Shown one piece after another: positions 18,915 through 29,401 of a DNA stretch of 64,000 bases (positions within the stretch are counted from its first letter, which is position 1; every line of letters starts with the position of its first letter). The stretch spans positions 5,146,001 to 5,210,000 of the forward strand of contig NZ_JAMLFW010000001.1 of assembly GCF_024256385.1 (NCBI RefSeq), given 5' to 3'. This DNA is from Anatilimnocola floriformis (GTDB lineage: Bacteria > Planctomycetota > Planctomycetia > Pirellulales > Pirellulaceae). Position numbers and translations under genes: made by a program. The notes below the pieces were generated by a model. It did no database searches and was not told the origin of the DNA. It saw only the letters and a program-made list of their open reading frames with translations.

Positions 18915-21233
18915 TTAAAACTCTTGCCGCTCCATATACACACAACCAATCAGCAGCATCACGCACATAAACGCGAGGCTGCTGTAAACGGGGCGCCAAG
19001 GACTGATCTTGGGCTCGGGTTCATATTCGTGGCGCTCGGAGTCGGGAGTTTCCAAGGCCTTGTTGTCTTCGGGTTTCTTTTGCTCGGTGAGCAGGTAAGT
19101 AACCGTGCGATACAGTTCGCCCGGCTTGGGGCAAACGGTGTAGACCGGCTTGAGTACGTAGAGATAGATCATCGTCTGCACGTCGAGTCGCGGCGCCCAG
19201 GTTTGCTTTCGCTCCCACGTTTGCGTGTCGTACTCGCTCACGCGCTGAAACAAATCGGTCACGAGGAACTTGTTGTCGGCTAGAAACTGCGACGAAGAAA
19301 TATCTCCCTGGCCGCGAACCGGCGCGAGCTTCAGTTTTTCTTCGCCATCGGCGAGGAGCCATAGCTTGCGATTTTCCATGAGGATGGCCAGAGTTTTGCC
19401 ATCGGGCGAAGCCGAAAGAATGCGAGGGCATTGGCCTGGGGCTGGCTCAAGCGTGCTGCGGAGTTCCAGTGTCTGCGGGTCACGCAACTGCAGCTTGCCA
19501 TCGAGATGACTGAGATAGAGCGTGCTCTTGGTGGCTGCGATCCAGCCGCGACGTTCGGCCTTGGGCTCGAATTTTTCCGTCTTATCGAGTTCGTATTTTC
19601 CCTCGCTCGTCTTCGTCAGCCGTTGCAGTTTGCCGCGCGAGTAAACGAACAGTGTGCCATCGGGGCCAAACGCCGCCGAGAACGGTGTATCCCAGTTTTG
19701 CATCGGCGTGGGACCAACTTCGTGCAGCGGCCCACGACTGGGGAACGGAATTTTGTAGCCGAAGAACTTCACTTCGTCGGCTGTCGACGCCAAATCACCT
19801 TGCAGCCGATACAACCCTTGGCTGGTGGCGAGCATCGGTTCGCCCGTCGGTTCATTGAAGAGCAACATCGACGACGAAGGAGACACAGGGCCCTCCTTGT
19901 AGCTGAACCCAGCGTCGGCCTTACCGCTGCCAATAAGTTGCTGTCCGCTCTTCATCGAAACTTGCACGACAACCGCTTGCTTCCCCTGTTCGTCATAGAT
20001 GGGACCACGCACCGGCATCTGAGCCACGACCGAGATAATCGGTCGCAAGTTGCGCAGCTCGCGCGACAGCAGGCCGGGAACCCATTTTCGTTTTTCTTGA
20101 TTCCAGATCAGTGGCGTATTGGTGCAGTCAACGGCCAGCAGCCCGTCATTCGCTGGCACAACGCGCCGCAGCCGCGCTTTGTTGAGCGAGCCTTCGATCC
20201 ATTCCTTGCTTAGCCCCACGGAAAAGCAGAGGGCCCAGAACACGATCGCCACAATGATGCTGACGATCATGTTTCGCCACACCAGCGCAGCGACGGCGGC
20301 CACGGAGTAGTAGATGCCGAAAACGAAGGTGTAAACCGGAATGCACCACATCAACCGCGGTTCCCACACACCCCAGCGCGTGCCGAGCAGAAAATAAATG
20401 CCGATGAACAAATAGGTGGCACACATCAGCACGAATGCGCACGAGCCGAGAAACTTGCTGAGAAACATCAGCGAGCGCAGCACTGGCTTGCTCAGCAGCA
20501 AGTGGAGCGACCCCGGATCGAACATATTAGGAATGGCCGGCGACGTGACGATGATCGCCACCAGCAGACCGATGCCGAGCAGACCCTTATCCACCAGGAA
20601 CGGCAGCCAACCGCGGACAATGTCGACCAGCATTTGCTTGCTGACTGGCCAGGCATCTTCGGTCAGGTCGTACCCGGCCAGACAGAGCACCAGCGACGTC
20701 GCTTCGCTCTCGCCGATTGCATTCGGAAAAGCTGCCTCGAGCAGCAGTCGATTGAGTCGCAACCGTTCGTCTTTGGCGAGTGCTTTCTCGCGCTGCAACA
20801 ACGCCTTGCCTTCGGTCGACACGCTCGACGCCGAGAACGACGTCGATTGGTAGAGATCTTCTTTGTTCAGAATGCTTTGCAGATCTTTTACGATCGACTG
20901 AGTGACCTCGCGATGGATTTGCTGCTCGTCCAGCGTCGAGCCCGGCAGGATCGGCTTGAACTTGGCGATGTTGTCTTGAGCGGTCGAGTTCATCAGCGAC
21001 CAGATCCGCTGTGCGCCCGAAGTCCCTTTGCCGGCTTTGGCTTTTTCGAGTTGTTCGATCAGCGCTGGCCAATCAATTTCATTGCCGCGCAGTCCGACGG
21101 TCAACGTTTGCCGATAGCTGAGAAGCGCGAGAGCCAACAGAAAAATGGTGATCAGTGCGATCACGATCCACAAGACGTACGAATGAAACGCCTCGCGAAA
21201 AGAATCCTTGATGATGGCCAGATACGGTCTCAT
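18915..21233 (-). CDS. ABC transporter permease with large extracytoplasmic/propeller-like insert
   Basis: 772 residues. One membrane segment at about 15-40 is followed by a roughly 160-residue soluble loop, then four membrane segments between about 215 and 355 (GLLGIGLLVAIIVTSPAIPNMF, SLMFLSKFLGSCAFVLMCATYLFIGIYF, VYTFVFGIYYSVAAVAALVW, IVSIIVAIVFWALCF). A soluble domain of about 370 residues with repeated strand pairs (FSAAFGPDGTLFVYSRGKLQRL, ILSASPDGKTLAILMENRKLWLL) resembles a beta-propeller, and a last membrane segment sits near the C-terminus. This is an ABC-2/NosY-like permease. It lies 26 bases after the ATPase gene and would form the exporter with it. Confidence 0.8.
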   Translation of the reverse strand: MRPYLAIIKDSFREAFHSYVLWIVIALITIFLLALALLSYRQTLTVGLRGNEIDWPALIEQLEKAKAGKGTSGAQRIWSLMNSTAQDNIAKFKPILPGSTLDEQQIHREVTQSIVKDLQSILNKEDLYQSTSFSASSVSTEGKALLQREKALAKDERLRLNRLLLEAAFPNAIGESEATSLVLCLAGYDLTEDAWPVSKQMLVDIVRGWLPFLVDKGLLGIGLLVAIIVTSPAIPNMFDPGSLHLLLSKPVLRSLMFLSKFLGSCAFVLMCATYLFIGIYFLLGTRWGVWEPRLMWCIPVYTFVFGIYYSVAAVAALVWRNMIVSIIVAIVFWALCFSVGLSKEWIEGSLNKARLRRVVPANDGLLAVDCTNTPLIWNQEKRKWVPGLLSRELRNLRPIISVVAQMPVRGPIYDEQGKQAVVVQVSMKSGQQLIGSGKADAGFSYKEGPVSPSSSMLLFNEPTGEPMLATSQGLYRLQGDLASTADEVKFFGYKIPFPSRGPLHEVGPTPMQNWDTPFSAAFGPDGTLFVYSRGKLQRLTKTSEGKYELDKTEKFEPKAERRGWIAATKSTLYLSHLDGKLQLRDPQTLELRSTLEPAPGQCPRILSASPDGKTLAILMENRKLWLLADGEEKLKLAPVRGQGDISSSQFLADNKFLVTDLFQRVSEYDTQTWERKQTWAPRLDVQTMIYLYVLKPVYTVCPKPGELYRTVTYLLTEQKKPEDNKALETPDSERHEYEPEPKISPWRPVYSSLAFMCVMLLIGCVYMERQEF

Positions 21234-21259
21234 GCCTGCTCCGTGAGGGCGGTCAAACG

Positions 21260-22279
<1,020 letters not shown>

Positions 22280-22430
22280 GCAGGTGCCTGAAAAGGTCGA
22301 AACGTGCTGCGATTGTTCTTACGCTGCATTGAACTTAGCAGAAATTACCCTCGCGGCGGGGCTTTGGTTTCACCCCGTTTGCCTGCGGCCCGTTTGACGG
22401 ATAATGAAGCCATTCGCCCTGGAGAACCGC

Positions 22431-23435
22431 ATGTCCGACTTGTCCCCGTCACCGGCCGCCCTCGATTTGTATGCCCAACTGCATCAGCACGCGGCCGTGC
22501 TGTCGCTCGGCAACTGCACGCACGTGATCCTCGCGGGCGCCGATCGCGTCGGCCTGCTGAATGCGTTCTGCACGGCGGATATTAAGAAGCTGCAGCCGTC
22601 GCAGGGAGCTGAAGCGTTTGTTACGAATCATCAAGGCAAAGCGGCGGGGCATCTGTTGATCCTCGCGGAGGATGATCAACTTCTGCTGCACGGCGCGCCG
22701 GGCCAAGGCGAAACTGTGATCCAGCATTTGGATCGCTTTGTGATCTCCGAGCGCGTCGAGTTCAAAAATCAATCGGAGGCAACTACCGATTTGCTCCTCG
22801 CGGGGCCGGCGGCAGACTCGGTGGTTAATCAGCTGAAGTTCGCTCAGCCGCAGCCAGAGCGGTTGAGTCACAAGCGATACGCACTTGAAGGCCGCGGAGA
22901 CTTGTTGCTGACTCGCGTCGATTTTTTCGGAACAACCCCGGCCTATCTGATCACCGTGCCCGCGGAATTCGCCGACCAAGTGCAAGCCGAGATTGCCGCC
23001 TGCGGCGCAAGCACTGCTAACAACGAGACCTGCGCTGCCGTGTGGAACATGGCCCGCATCGAAGCCGGCTATCCGCTCTTTGGTCAGGACATTACCGACG
23101 ACAACCTGCCTCAAGAAGTTTGCCGCACCGAGCAGGCGATCAACTTCAAAAAGGGTTGCTATCTGGGCCAAGAAACAATCGCTCGTCTCGATGCGTTGGG
23201 ACACGTGAATCGCGTGCTGACCGGTTTGAAGCTTCCTGCCGGAAGTGACATGAAGCCGGGCGATACGATCCAGCTAGGCGAGAAGAAGATCGCGCAGATC
23301 ACATCGCTGGCCTGGTCGCCCAAGTTGCAGCAACCGCTGGCGCTCGCCTATGTCCGCACGTTGCACGCGACGTCGGGAAAAAAACTGGCCGTGACGGGCG
23401 GCGAAGCCGAAATTGTGAAACTACCCCTGGAGTAA
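22431..23435 (+). CDS. YgfZ/GcvT-like folate-binding Fe-S cluster assembly protein
   Basis: About 334 residues. The hallmark KGCYLGQE motif (K-G-C-Y-x-G-Q-E, about residues 241-248) of YgfZ proteins is present, preceded by the GcvT-like folate-binding fold (HVILAGADRVGLLNAFCTADI). YgfZ uses tetrahydrofolate and supports assembly or repair of a subset of Fe-S enzymes such as MiaB. ATG 22431 has a GGAGAA ribosome-binding site; an upstream ATG at 22404 does not. The stop codon abuts the start of the methyltransferase gene, indicating an operon. Confidence 0.9.
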   Translation: MSDLSPSPAALDLYAQLHQHAAVLSLGNCTHVILAGADRVGLLNAFCTADIKKLQPSQGAEAFVTNHQGKAAGHLLILAEDDQLLLHGAPGQGETVIQHLDRFVISERVEFKNQSEATTDLLLAGPAADSVVNQLKFAQPQPERLSHKRYALEGRGDLLLTRVDFFGTTPAYLITVPAEFADQVQAEIAACGASTANNETCAAVWNMARIEAGYPLFGQDITDDNLPQEVCRTEQAINFKKGCYLGQETIARLDALGHVNRVLTGLKLPAGSDMKPGDTIQLGEKKIAQITSLAWSPKLQQPLALAYVRTLHATSGKKLAVTGGEAEIVKLPLE

Positions 23436-24191
23436 ATGGAAAAGATGGCTGAGTATCGCTGGAATACATCTGAATTCGCTGAAGGATATGATGCGGCGGC
23501 GCCGGAGATTCATCCGCGTTACACCGCAGTGCAGGAGCAGATTGTTCAGTTGCTGATTGAGCATGCGAAATCGCTCGGTGGCAGTTATCACGTTGTCGAT
23601 CTCGGCGGCGGTTCGGGCCGGTTGCTACAACGGGTATTGACGGCCATTCCGAGCGCGACCGCGACGATCATCGATCAATCGGAAGCCTTTCTCGCGCTGG
23701 CCGAGCGGCGGTTAGCTCCATTTGCCAATCGCGTCACCTACGTCGTAAGTCGTCTGCAAGAAGACTGGCTCGCAAAGCTTACGCAGCAGCCGCAGGCCAT
23801 CATCAGCACATCGGCCATCCATCATCTCGATCCGGTTGAAAAACAGAAGCTCTATCAGCAGATCGCCACGAAGTTGCCTGCCGGCGGCCTGTTTCTCAAC
23901 GGCGACGAAGTGCGTCCCGAGGACGATGTCGAGTATCAGGCCACGATGGAACGCTGGGCCGATTTCATGCGGGCAGGAATGCAGAGCGGTAAGATTCCAC
24001 AGGGCTTTCATCCGGCGGCCAGCAGTTGGATCGAGCGGAACGTGACGAAATTCGGTCAGCCAAAAAAGAGCGGCGACGACTGCCACGAAACGGCGCCGGT
24101 ACAACTCGGCTATTTTCGTGCAGGTGGGTTTCGCGAGGCGGATGTCGCCTGGAGTGAAGAGTTGTGGTCGGTGCTGCGCGGCAAGCGCTAG
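23436..24191 (+). CDS. Class I SAM-dependent methyltransferase
   Basis: 251 residues. Motif I VVDLGGGSGRLLQ (about residues 53-65) binds S-adenosylmethionine; the acidic end of the second strand is in ATIIDQSEAF, and a late motif IISTSAIHHLDPVEKQKLY fits small-molecule or lipid methyltransferases of the Methyltransf_25 type. The gene starts directly after the ygfZ-like stop with its GGAG inside the preceding gene, so the two are translationally coupled. The substrate is unknown. It is convergent and end-to-end with the L-2-hydroxyglutarate oxidase gene, without a spacer. Confidence 0.85.
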   Translation: MEKMAEYRWNTSEFAEGYDAAAPEIHPRYTAVQEQIVQLLIEHAKSLGGSYHVVDLGGGSGRLLQRVLTAIPSATATIIDQSEAFLALAERRLAPFANRVTYVVSRLQEDWLAKLTQQPQAIISTSAIHHLDPVEKQKLYQQIATKLPAGGLFLNGDEVRPEDDVEYQATMERWADFMRAGMQSGKIPQGFHPAASSWIERNVTKFGQPKKSGDDCHETAPVQLGYFRAGGFREADVAWSEELWSVLRGKR

Positions 24192-25388
24192 CTACAATCT
24201 CTCCGCCAACTTGTCGAGGATCAGCTTCCCCACATTCAATGCCGATGTCGCCGCGGGCGACGGTGCGTTGAGGACGTTGACGAAACGGCCGGTCCCTTCG
24301 ATCAAAAAATCGTCCACGATCAGGCCATCGGGCGTGATGGCTTGGGCGCGAACTCCTGTTCGCGCGGGGACCAGGTGTTCGCTGCGGATCTCAGGAATGA
24401 GATGCTGCAGCGCGCGGACGAAGGCGGCTTTGCTCCACGATCGCCACATTTCGCCGGCGCCGGTGCGCCAGTACTTGGCAGCGAGGCGGAGAAAGCCGCC
24501 ATAGGTGAGCGTGCCGACGAGATCGCCGAAGTTGAGGTCGGTTTTGCGATATCCTTCGCGGGCAAAGGCCAGCACCGCATTCGGACCGCATTCGATGCCC
24601 CCTTCGATCATCCGCGTGAAATGCACGCCGAGGAAAGGAAACGACGGATCGGGAACGGGGTAAATCAAGTTGCGGCAGAAATGCTCGGCTTCGGGCTTGA
24701 GGTCGTAGTACTCGCCGCGAAACGGCACGATGCGGTTCGGCGTGGGATGGCCGCTGAGCTTGGCCAGGCGGTCGCTGTGCAAGCCGCCGGTGGTAACGAC
24801 GTGCTTCGCCATGAGTTCGCCGGCGGGAGAAATCAACAAGACGCCGGTCGGCTCTTCATGCATCTTCGTCACTTGCCAGCCGGTCAGCACTTCGCCGCCG
24901 CGCTGCTTCAAGATCTCTGCGAGCTTGCGCGTGACGGCGGCGTAGTTGACGATGCCGGCTTCGGGAACATGAATCGCCTTGATGCCCGCGGTGTGCGGCT
25001 CGAGTTCGCACAGGCGCTCGCGGCCGATCATTTCGCACCGCACGCCGTTTTGCTGGCCTCGCTCAAAAATGATTTCAAGTCGCGGCAGCTCCTGTTCATT
25101 GACGGCGACGATCACCTTGCCGCAGATGTCGTACGGCACGCCCTGCTCTTTGCAAAACGCTTCCATCGCCGCTTTGCCGGTACGGCAATTGGTGGCTCGC
25201 AGCGAGCCCGGCTTGTAGTAGATGCCGGAGTGCAGCACGCCGCTGTTGTGACCGGTTTGATGGGTGCCGACCTCGGGCTCTTTTTCGAGCACGGCGACGC
25301 GCAGCTGCGGAAAGCGATTGCCAATCTGCCAGGCCGTGGCAAGGCCGACAATTCCGCCACCAACGATTGCGACATCAGCCTGGTGCAT
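24192..25388 (-). CDS. lhgO: L-2-hydroxyglutarate oxidase
   Basis: 398 residues, the normal size. The N-terminal FAD-binding motif [18 protein letters not shown] and the family-typical [24 protein letters not shown] block are present, followed by [11 protein letters not shown] and [21 protein letters not shown]. The enzyme oxidises L-2-hydroxyglutarate, a metabolic-repair or lysine-catabolism product, to 2-oxoglutarate and passes electrons to the quinone pool. It overlaps the upstream thiamine-binding gene by 14 bases and is the last gene of a three-gene operon. Confidence 0.93.
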   Translation of the reverse strand: MHQADVAIVGGGIVGLATAWQIGNRFPQLRVAVLEKEPEVGTHQTGHNSGVLHSGIYYKPGSLRATNCRTGKAAMEAFCKEQGVPYDICGKVIVAVNEQELPRLEIIFERGQQNGVRCEMIGRERLCELEPHTAGIKAIHVPEAGIVNYAAVTRKLAEILKQRGGEVLTGWQVTKMHEEPTGVLLISPAGELMAKHVVTTGGLHSDRLAKLSGHPTPNRIVPFRGEYYDLKPEAEHFCRNLIYPVPDPSFPFLGVHFTRMIEGGIECGPNAVLAFAREGYRKTDLNFGDLVGTLTYGGFLRLAAKYWRTGAGEMWRSWSKAAFVRALQHLIPEIRSEHLVPARTGVRAQAITPDGLIVDDFLIEGTGRFVNVLNAPSPAATSALNVGKLILDKLAERL

Positions 25389-25698
25389 CGATGGTCTTCA
25401 ACTTCCTGCCGAGTTTTTCTTCCACACTGCTGACCTTGGCGTTCAATCGGCCCGTTGCGTCTTTGCGATAGTCGAGCTTCATCGTGCAGCTGACGCGATC
25501 GCAATCGGCCGAGATCGCGGCCAGGCACTGCTGAAAAACGGCCAGCACTTGGTCAACTTCTCCCTCGATGATCGTCCCCATCGCATGCAGCCGATAGTCG
25601 AGACCGCTGGCTTCGATGATGGCCAGGCTCCGCGCGACATAATCACCGACGCTCGGCCCTTTTTCCAGCGGCGCGATGCTGAACTCGAGAAGCACCAT
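25375..25698 (-). CDS. MTH1187 family thiamine-binding protein
   Basis: 107 residues. The [25 protein letters not shown] opening and the later [22 protein letters not shown] match the MTH1187/YkoF-like (former DUF77) family of small ferredoxin-fold proteins that bind thiamine or its derivatives. Its start codon overlaps the stop of the HEAT gene by one base (TAATG), and its end overlaps lhgO by 14 bases, so the three are coupled. Its role beside lhgO is not evident. Confidence 0.88.
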   Translation of the reverse strand: MVLLEFSIAPLEKGPSVGDYVARSLAIIEASGLDYRLHAMGTIIEGEVDQVLAVFQQCLAAISADCDRVSCTMKLDYRKDATGRLNAKVSSVEEKLGRKLKTIDAPG

Positions 25699-26972
25699 TA
25701 TTTCTTCTCAACCGTGTCTGCGGCGTTCTTATCGACCGCTTTTTCGGCTGGCTTATCCGCAGTGGGCTTTTCTTCGGCTTTATCGTCTTTCTTTTCCACC
25801 GGGCCCGGATTCTTCGCTCGATAGTCAGTCCACTTCTTGAAGACTTCGGCTCGCTTGGCTTCGTCCGAATGGCCGATGATGCGCGCGTTGGTCAGCACCA
25901 TTTGCGGATCGCTAAAGGCCTGGCCGGCGGGAATTGTGTAGTACGACTTCAAATCTTGCTTGGTCAGAAATAGCGCGGCAGCGAGGGCCGAATCGCGAAC
26001 TTCGACTTTGATCATCACCTTCTCGCGCTCTTGCATCTGCGTCACCAGGTTGGTGTCGGCAAAGAGCTTTTCGATTTGCGGCAGATGCGACTCGTCGCCC
26101 ATCGCCGCGATCGTCATCAGCGCCATGCTGGCCATGTGCGGCTGGCGGTTGGCTTTGAGGATCTTTTCGGCGCAGGTCAGGCCTTCCTTCATATTGAACC
26201 GGCGGGCCAGCGACATAGCCGAATAGGCGGCGAAATCTTCGCTCTTGAGGATCAGTCGCGAGAGCATTTTCCTCGGCACATCGCCGCGCGAACTGCCGGT
26301 GATCGCATCGGCGAAATTGGCCTGGCTGCAATAATTGAAAACCACGCTGTTGTGATTCTGATTGAGCGAGACATCTTCCTCGCCGGCGACGAACACCAAC
26401 ATGGCCACCTGTCCGTAACCGAGCTGCGTGTTGCCACCGCCGCCGAACTGCGCGAGCTGTTGATTCTGCTGAATACGCACGCCGAACAATTCGGCTACGT
26501 TCTTGGGATTGGATTCGAGCGTTTGCAGCATTTCAGGATCGGCCTTGGTCAGGTCGACGAAGTTCTTACGCGATGACTCGGCATCGCCGAACGCCTTTTT
26601 GAAACGAGTCCAACCCGGCAGCTGGTAGTCGTCAGTGGCTTCTTTGCCGGCGATGAATGCATCCAACCGCCGCTGCAGATCCGTCTGGCGGATACGCCCC
26701 AGCACGCGCTCGGCCCGGTAACGGACCTCGCGGTCAGGATGTTGAACGGCTCCTTCGACCGCCTTGTAAGCGGGCAAGCCAATACGGGCGAGCTGTTCGG
26801 TGGCCGCTTCGCGCGTGGCGAATTCATCGGCGCCGAGTTCTTCGATCAGCTTCTTCACCGTCGGTGCATCGGCGGCGGGCTTTTCCGGCGCGGCGGGTTG
26901 AGCGCGAAGCAGCGTGGTAGCGAAGGAAGCAAAACCGAGCAGAATCGGTAGGAGGTAGGAATGGCGGAGCAT
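25698..26972 (-). CDS. Exported HEAT-repeat protein
   Basis: 424 residues. A signal peptide (about residues 1-24, ending LLRAQ) precedes a HEAT domain (ELGADEFATREAATEQLARIGLPAYKAVEGAVQHPDREVRYRAERVLGRI), a long middle region with more helical-repeat character, and a Lys/Ala/Glu-rich C-terminal tail. Proteins of this form are common in planctomycetes, and their partners are unknown. It heads the operon with the thiamine-binding protein and lhgO. Confidence 0.8.
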   Translation of the reverse strand: MLRHSYLLPILLGFASFATTLLRAQPAAPEKPAADAPTVKKLIEELGADEFATREAATEQLARIGLPAYKAVEGAVQHPDREVRYRAERVLGRIRQTDLQRRLDAFIAGKEATDDYQLPGWTRFKKAFGDAESSRKNFVDLTKADPEMLQTLESNPKNVAELFGVRIQQNQQLAQFGGGGNTQLGYGQVAMLVFVAGEEDVSLNQNHNSVVFNYCSQANFADAITGSSRGDVPRKMLSRLILKSEDFAAYSAMSLARRFNMKEGLTCAEKILKANRQPHMASMALMTIAAMGDESHLPQIEKLFADTNLVTQMQEREKVMIKVEVRDSALAAALFLTKQDLKSYYTIPAGQAFSDPQMVLTNARIIGHSDEAKRAEVFKKWTDYRAKNPGPVEKKDDKAEEKPTADKPAEKAVDKNAADTVEKK

Positions 26973-27094
26973 GCCCGGCCCTTTCGTGCGGCGGATTCAG
27001 TCCGGAAGGAATGGACTTCGAGAGAAACAGCCAAGCCCGGATTATAAGATGAACACGGGCCTCTTCGCGAGCATTACGCAGCAAAAATCAGAAA

Positions 27095-27685
27095 CTAGCC
27101 GGCTGCCGACTCAACCGTCACTTTTTTTTTATCGACGGCGGCGCGGATCAATTCAAAGACGTCGTCGGGCGAACCCATCGCGTCGACCGATACGAGCAAC
27201 CCCTGCTTGCGATAGTAATCGAGCAGCGGCGACGTTTGCCGATGATAGACTTCCATTCGCCGGCCGATCGTTTCGGGCGTATCGTCGACCCGTTTTTCGG
27301 TAGCGGCTCGGCGGAGCATGCGGGTAATAAGTTCCGCTTCATCGGCTTTGAGCTCGATGACGATGCTGAGCGGCGTGCCTCGCTGGCGAAGCGAATCATC
27401 CAGCGACTTGGCTTGCTGAATGGTACGCGGAAAACCATCGAACATGCAGCCGCGGCTGAAGGCGGGCTTGTCGAGCTCTTCGCCAACCATGCTAAGCACG
27501 ATTGGATCGGGCACGAGTTGACCACGATCCATATACTGCGCGGCGAGCCGGCCGAGCGGTGAACTCTGCTTGGCAGCCCGCAGCAACTCGCCCGTCGATA
27601 GGTGAGGAATTTGCAGATAGTCGAGCAATTTGCGCGACGCTGTACCTTTGCCGGCGCCGGGCGGGCCGATGAACACAATCAACAT
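27095..27685 (-). CDS. adk: Adenylate kinase
   Basis: 196 residues, a short-LID form. The P-loop GPPGAGKGT is at residues 7-15, the AMP-binding FDGFPRT motif is near 80, and the LID segment is short with no Cys4 zinc site. The enzyme catalyses ATP + AMP to 2 ADP in the cytoplasm. It follows secY, as in many bacterial spc operons, with a 108-base gap. No map or infA gene follows it; the next gene downstream is an unrelated HEAT protein. Confidence 0.94.
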   Translation of the reverse strand: MLIVFIGPPGAGKGTASRKLLDYLQIPHLSTGELLRAAKQSSPLGRLAAQYMDRGQLVPDPIVLSMVGEELDKPAFSRGCMFDGFPRTIQQAKSLDDSLRQRGTPLSIVIELKADEAELITRMLRRAATEKRVDDTPETIGRRMEVYHRQTSPLLDYYRKQGLLVSVDAMGSPDDVFELIRAAVDKKKVTVESAAG

Positions 27686-27793
27686 CGCAACCTCGCGGCC
27701 GGTGCCCCCATGATCGCAAAAACCTCCACCCGCCTGCGTCTCTGAACTGTGAGTTGACTGTTGCCTAATCCAGTCAACCGATAGCCATCCAAC

Positions 27794-29170
27794 CTATGCT
27801 TCGAGCAGACCACGATAGTCACGCATGACCAGGTGACTATCGATCTTTTGAATCAAATCGAAGGCCACGCTCACCGCGATGAGCAGCCCCGTACCGCCAT
27901 AGAAACTAGCCACACCTGGATCAACCTTCAGCCAAGCTGAGATGATCGTCGGCACGATGGCCACCAGGGCCAAAAAGCCGGCGCCCACGTACGTGATGCG
28001 GATCATCACCTTTTCCAAATGCTCCGCGGTCCGTCGGCCTGGCCGGTAACCTGGAATGAACGTGCCGAAATCCTTGAGGTTCTCGGCCATTTCCTTGGGA
28101 TTGAACGTGATCGCCATCCAGAAGTAGCTGAAGAAGTAAATCAGCGCGACATATAGGAGGTTGTAGATAAACGAGCTGCCTTGGCCCAGTGAATTGGCAA
28201 TTGCGGCGATGGTCGCGTTTTGGGTCTGGGTTCCCAGCCACTGAAACAAAAACGCCGGCAACATAAGCATGCTGCTGGCAAAGATGATCGGCATCACGCC
28301 CGACTGATTGAGCTTCAGCGGCAGGTATTGACGCGAACCACCAAAGACGCGACGACCGCGAACATGCTTGGCGCTTTGGGTGGGAATCTGCCGTTGACCG
28401 AGCGTTATGAAGCAAACGCCCATCACCACAATCACGAACAGGAACAGCAAGATCACCAGCGTTTCGATACCGGGCGTGCCGTTGAAACCAGTGAGCTGCC
28501 ATTGCATGTTGGCAAAGAAGTTCATCATCGCCTTCGGCATCTGAGCCAGAATGCCGGCCATGATCAACAAGCTAATGCCGTTGCCAATGCCGAACTCGTC
28601 GATCTGTTCACCCAACCACATCACAAACAGGGTGCCGCAGGTCATGATCGCCAGGCAGGTAAAAAACCAAGCCGGATGCAAATATGGCGAACCTGTCGAT
28701 GAGATCACCAGGAAGGTGTCGTAAAGCGGCACCGACGCTTGTGAACCCTGCGCTGTCATGCCCCGCAGATAGAAGTAACTCTGCACGATGCAAATCGCGA
28801 CCGTCAGATAGCGAGTGTATTCGTTGATCTTTTTCCGCCCGGTTTCGCCTTCTTTCCGCAAGTCTTCGAGCGGTTTATAGACGCTGCCGAGCAACTGCAG
28901 AATGATCGAGGCCGAGATGTACGGCATGATGCCGAGGCCGAGGATCGTGAGGACCCGCATGTCGGCCGCGCTAAACACTGCCACCTTGGTGAGCAGGTTG
29001 CCGAAGGCGGAATTGTCTTCCCGCTGCAGCCGTTCGGCCATCTTTTCCTGGTCGACGATCGGCAGGGGAATTTGATAACCAATCCGGAACACAGCGAGCA
29101 GAATCAGCGTGAAGAGAATCTTCTGCCGCAGTTCAGGAATGGTGAAGATGGCTCGGAATTTCTCCCACAT
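27794..29170 (-). CDS. secY: Protein translocase subunit SecY
   Basis: 458 residues with the ten membrane segments expected of the SecYEG channel. Landmarks are the N-terminal KILFTLILLAVFRIGYQIPLP, GIMPYISASIILQLL (plug/TM2 region), the GIGNGISLLIMAGI block and NPKEMAENLKDFGTFIPGYRPG in the C5 cytoplasmic loop region. It conducts Sec-dependent export at the inner membrane. An intrinsic terminator lies between it and rplO, so it may also use its own promoter. It is followed by adk. Confidence 0.97.
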   Translation of the reverse strand: MWEKFRAIFTIPELRQKILFTLILLAVFRIGYQIPLPIVDQEKMAERLQREDNSAFGNLLTKVAVFSAADMRVLTILGLGIMPYISASIILQLLGSVYKPLEDLRKEGETGRKKINEYTRYLTVAICIVQSYFYLRGMTAQGSQASVPLYDTFLVISSTGSPYLHPAWFFTCLAIMTCGTLFVMWLGEQIDEFGIGNGISLLIMAGILAQMPKAMMNFFANMQWQLTGFNGTPGIETLVILLFLFVIVVMGVCFITLGQRQIPTQSAKHVRGRRVFGGSRQYLPLKLNQSGVMPIIFASSMLMLPAFLFQWLGTQTQNATIAAIANSLGQGSSFIYNLLYVALIYFFSYFWMAITFNPKEMAENLKDFGTFIPGYRPGRRTAEHLEKVMIRITYVGAGFLALVAIVPTIISAWLKVDPGVASFYGGTGLLIAVSVAFDLIQKIDSHLVMRDYRGLLEA

Positions 29171-29282
29171 AGCATCCGTCCAGTTTTGAGGATCGCGAGC
29201 GTTGCTTGGAACCGTGATTCGAGTAAACCGACCGCTAACGCAACTGCAAGCGGTGCATCAGCTTACCAGAAAGCAAGGTAGC

Positions 29283-29316
29283 AAAAAAAGAGCAGCGTCA
29301 CGATGCCGCTGCTCTT
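29283..29316 (-). terminator. Intrinsic terminator between rplO and secY
   Basis: On the minus strand AGAGCAGCG pairs with CGCTGCTCT around a 9-base loop and is followed by a T-run (seven A on the plus strand, 29283-29289). It lies about 85 bases after the rplO stop and about 110 bases before the secY start, so it should end or attenuate the ribosomal-protein transcript. Confidence 0.85.
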
Positions 29317-29401
29317 CCATACATTTAAATTTGGGTGGAGCGCGACAAATCGTTCGTCCCGCACTTCAGTTTTCGATCCAATGCAGCAGTCACAATGCAG
29401 C

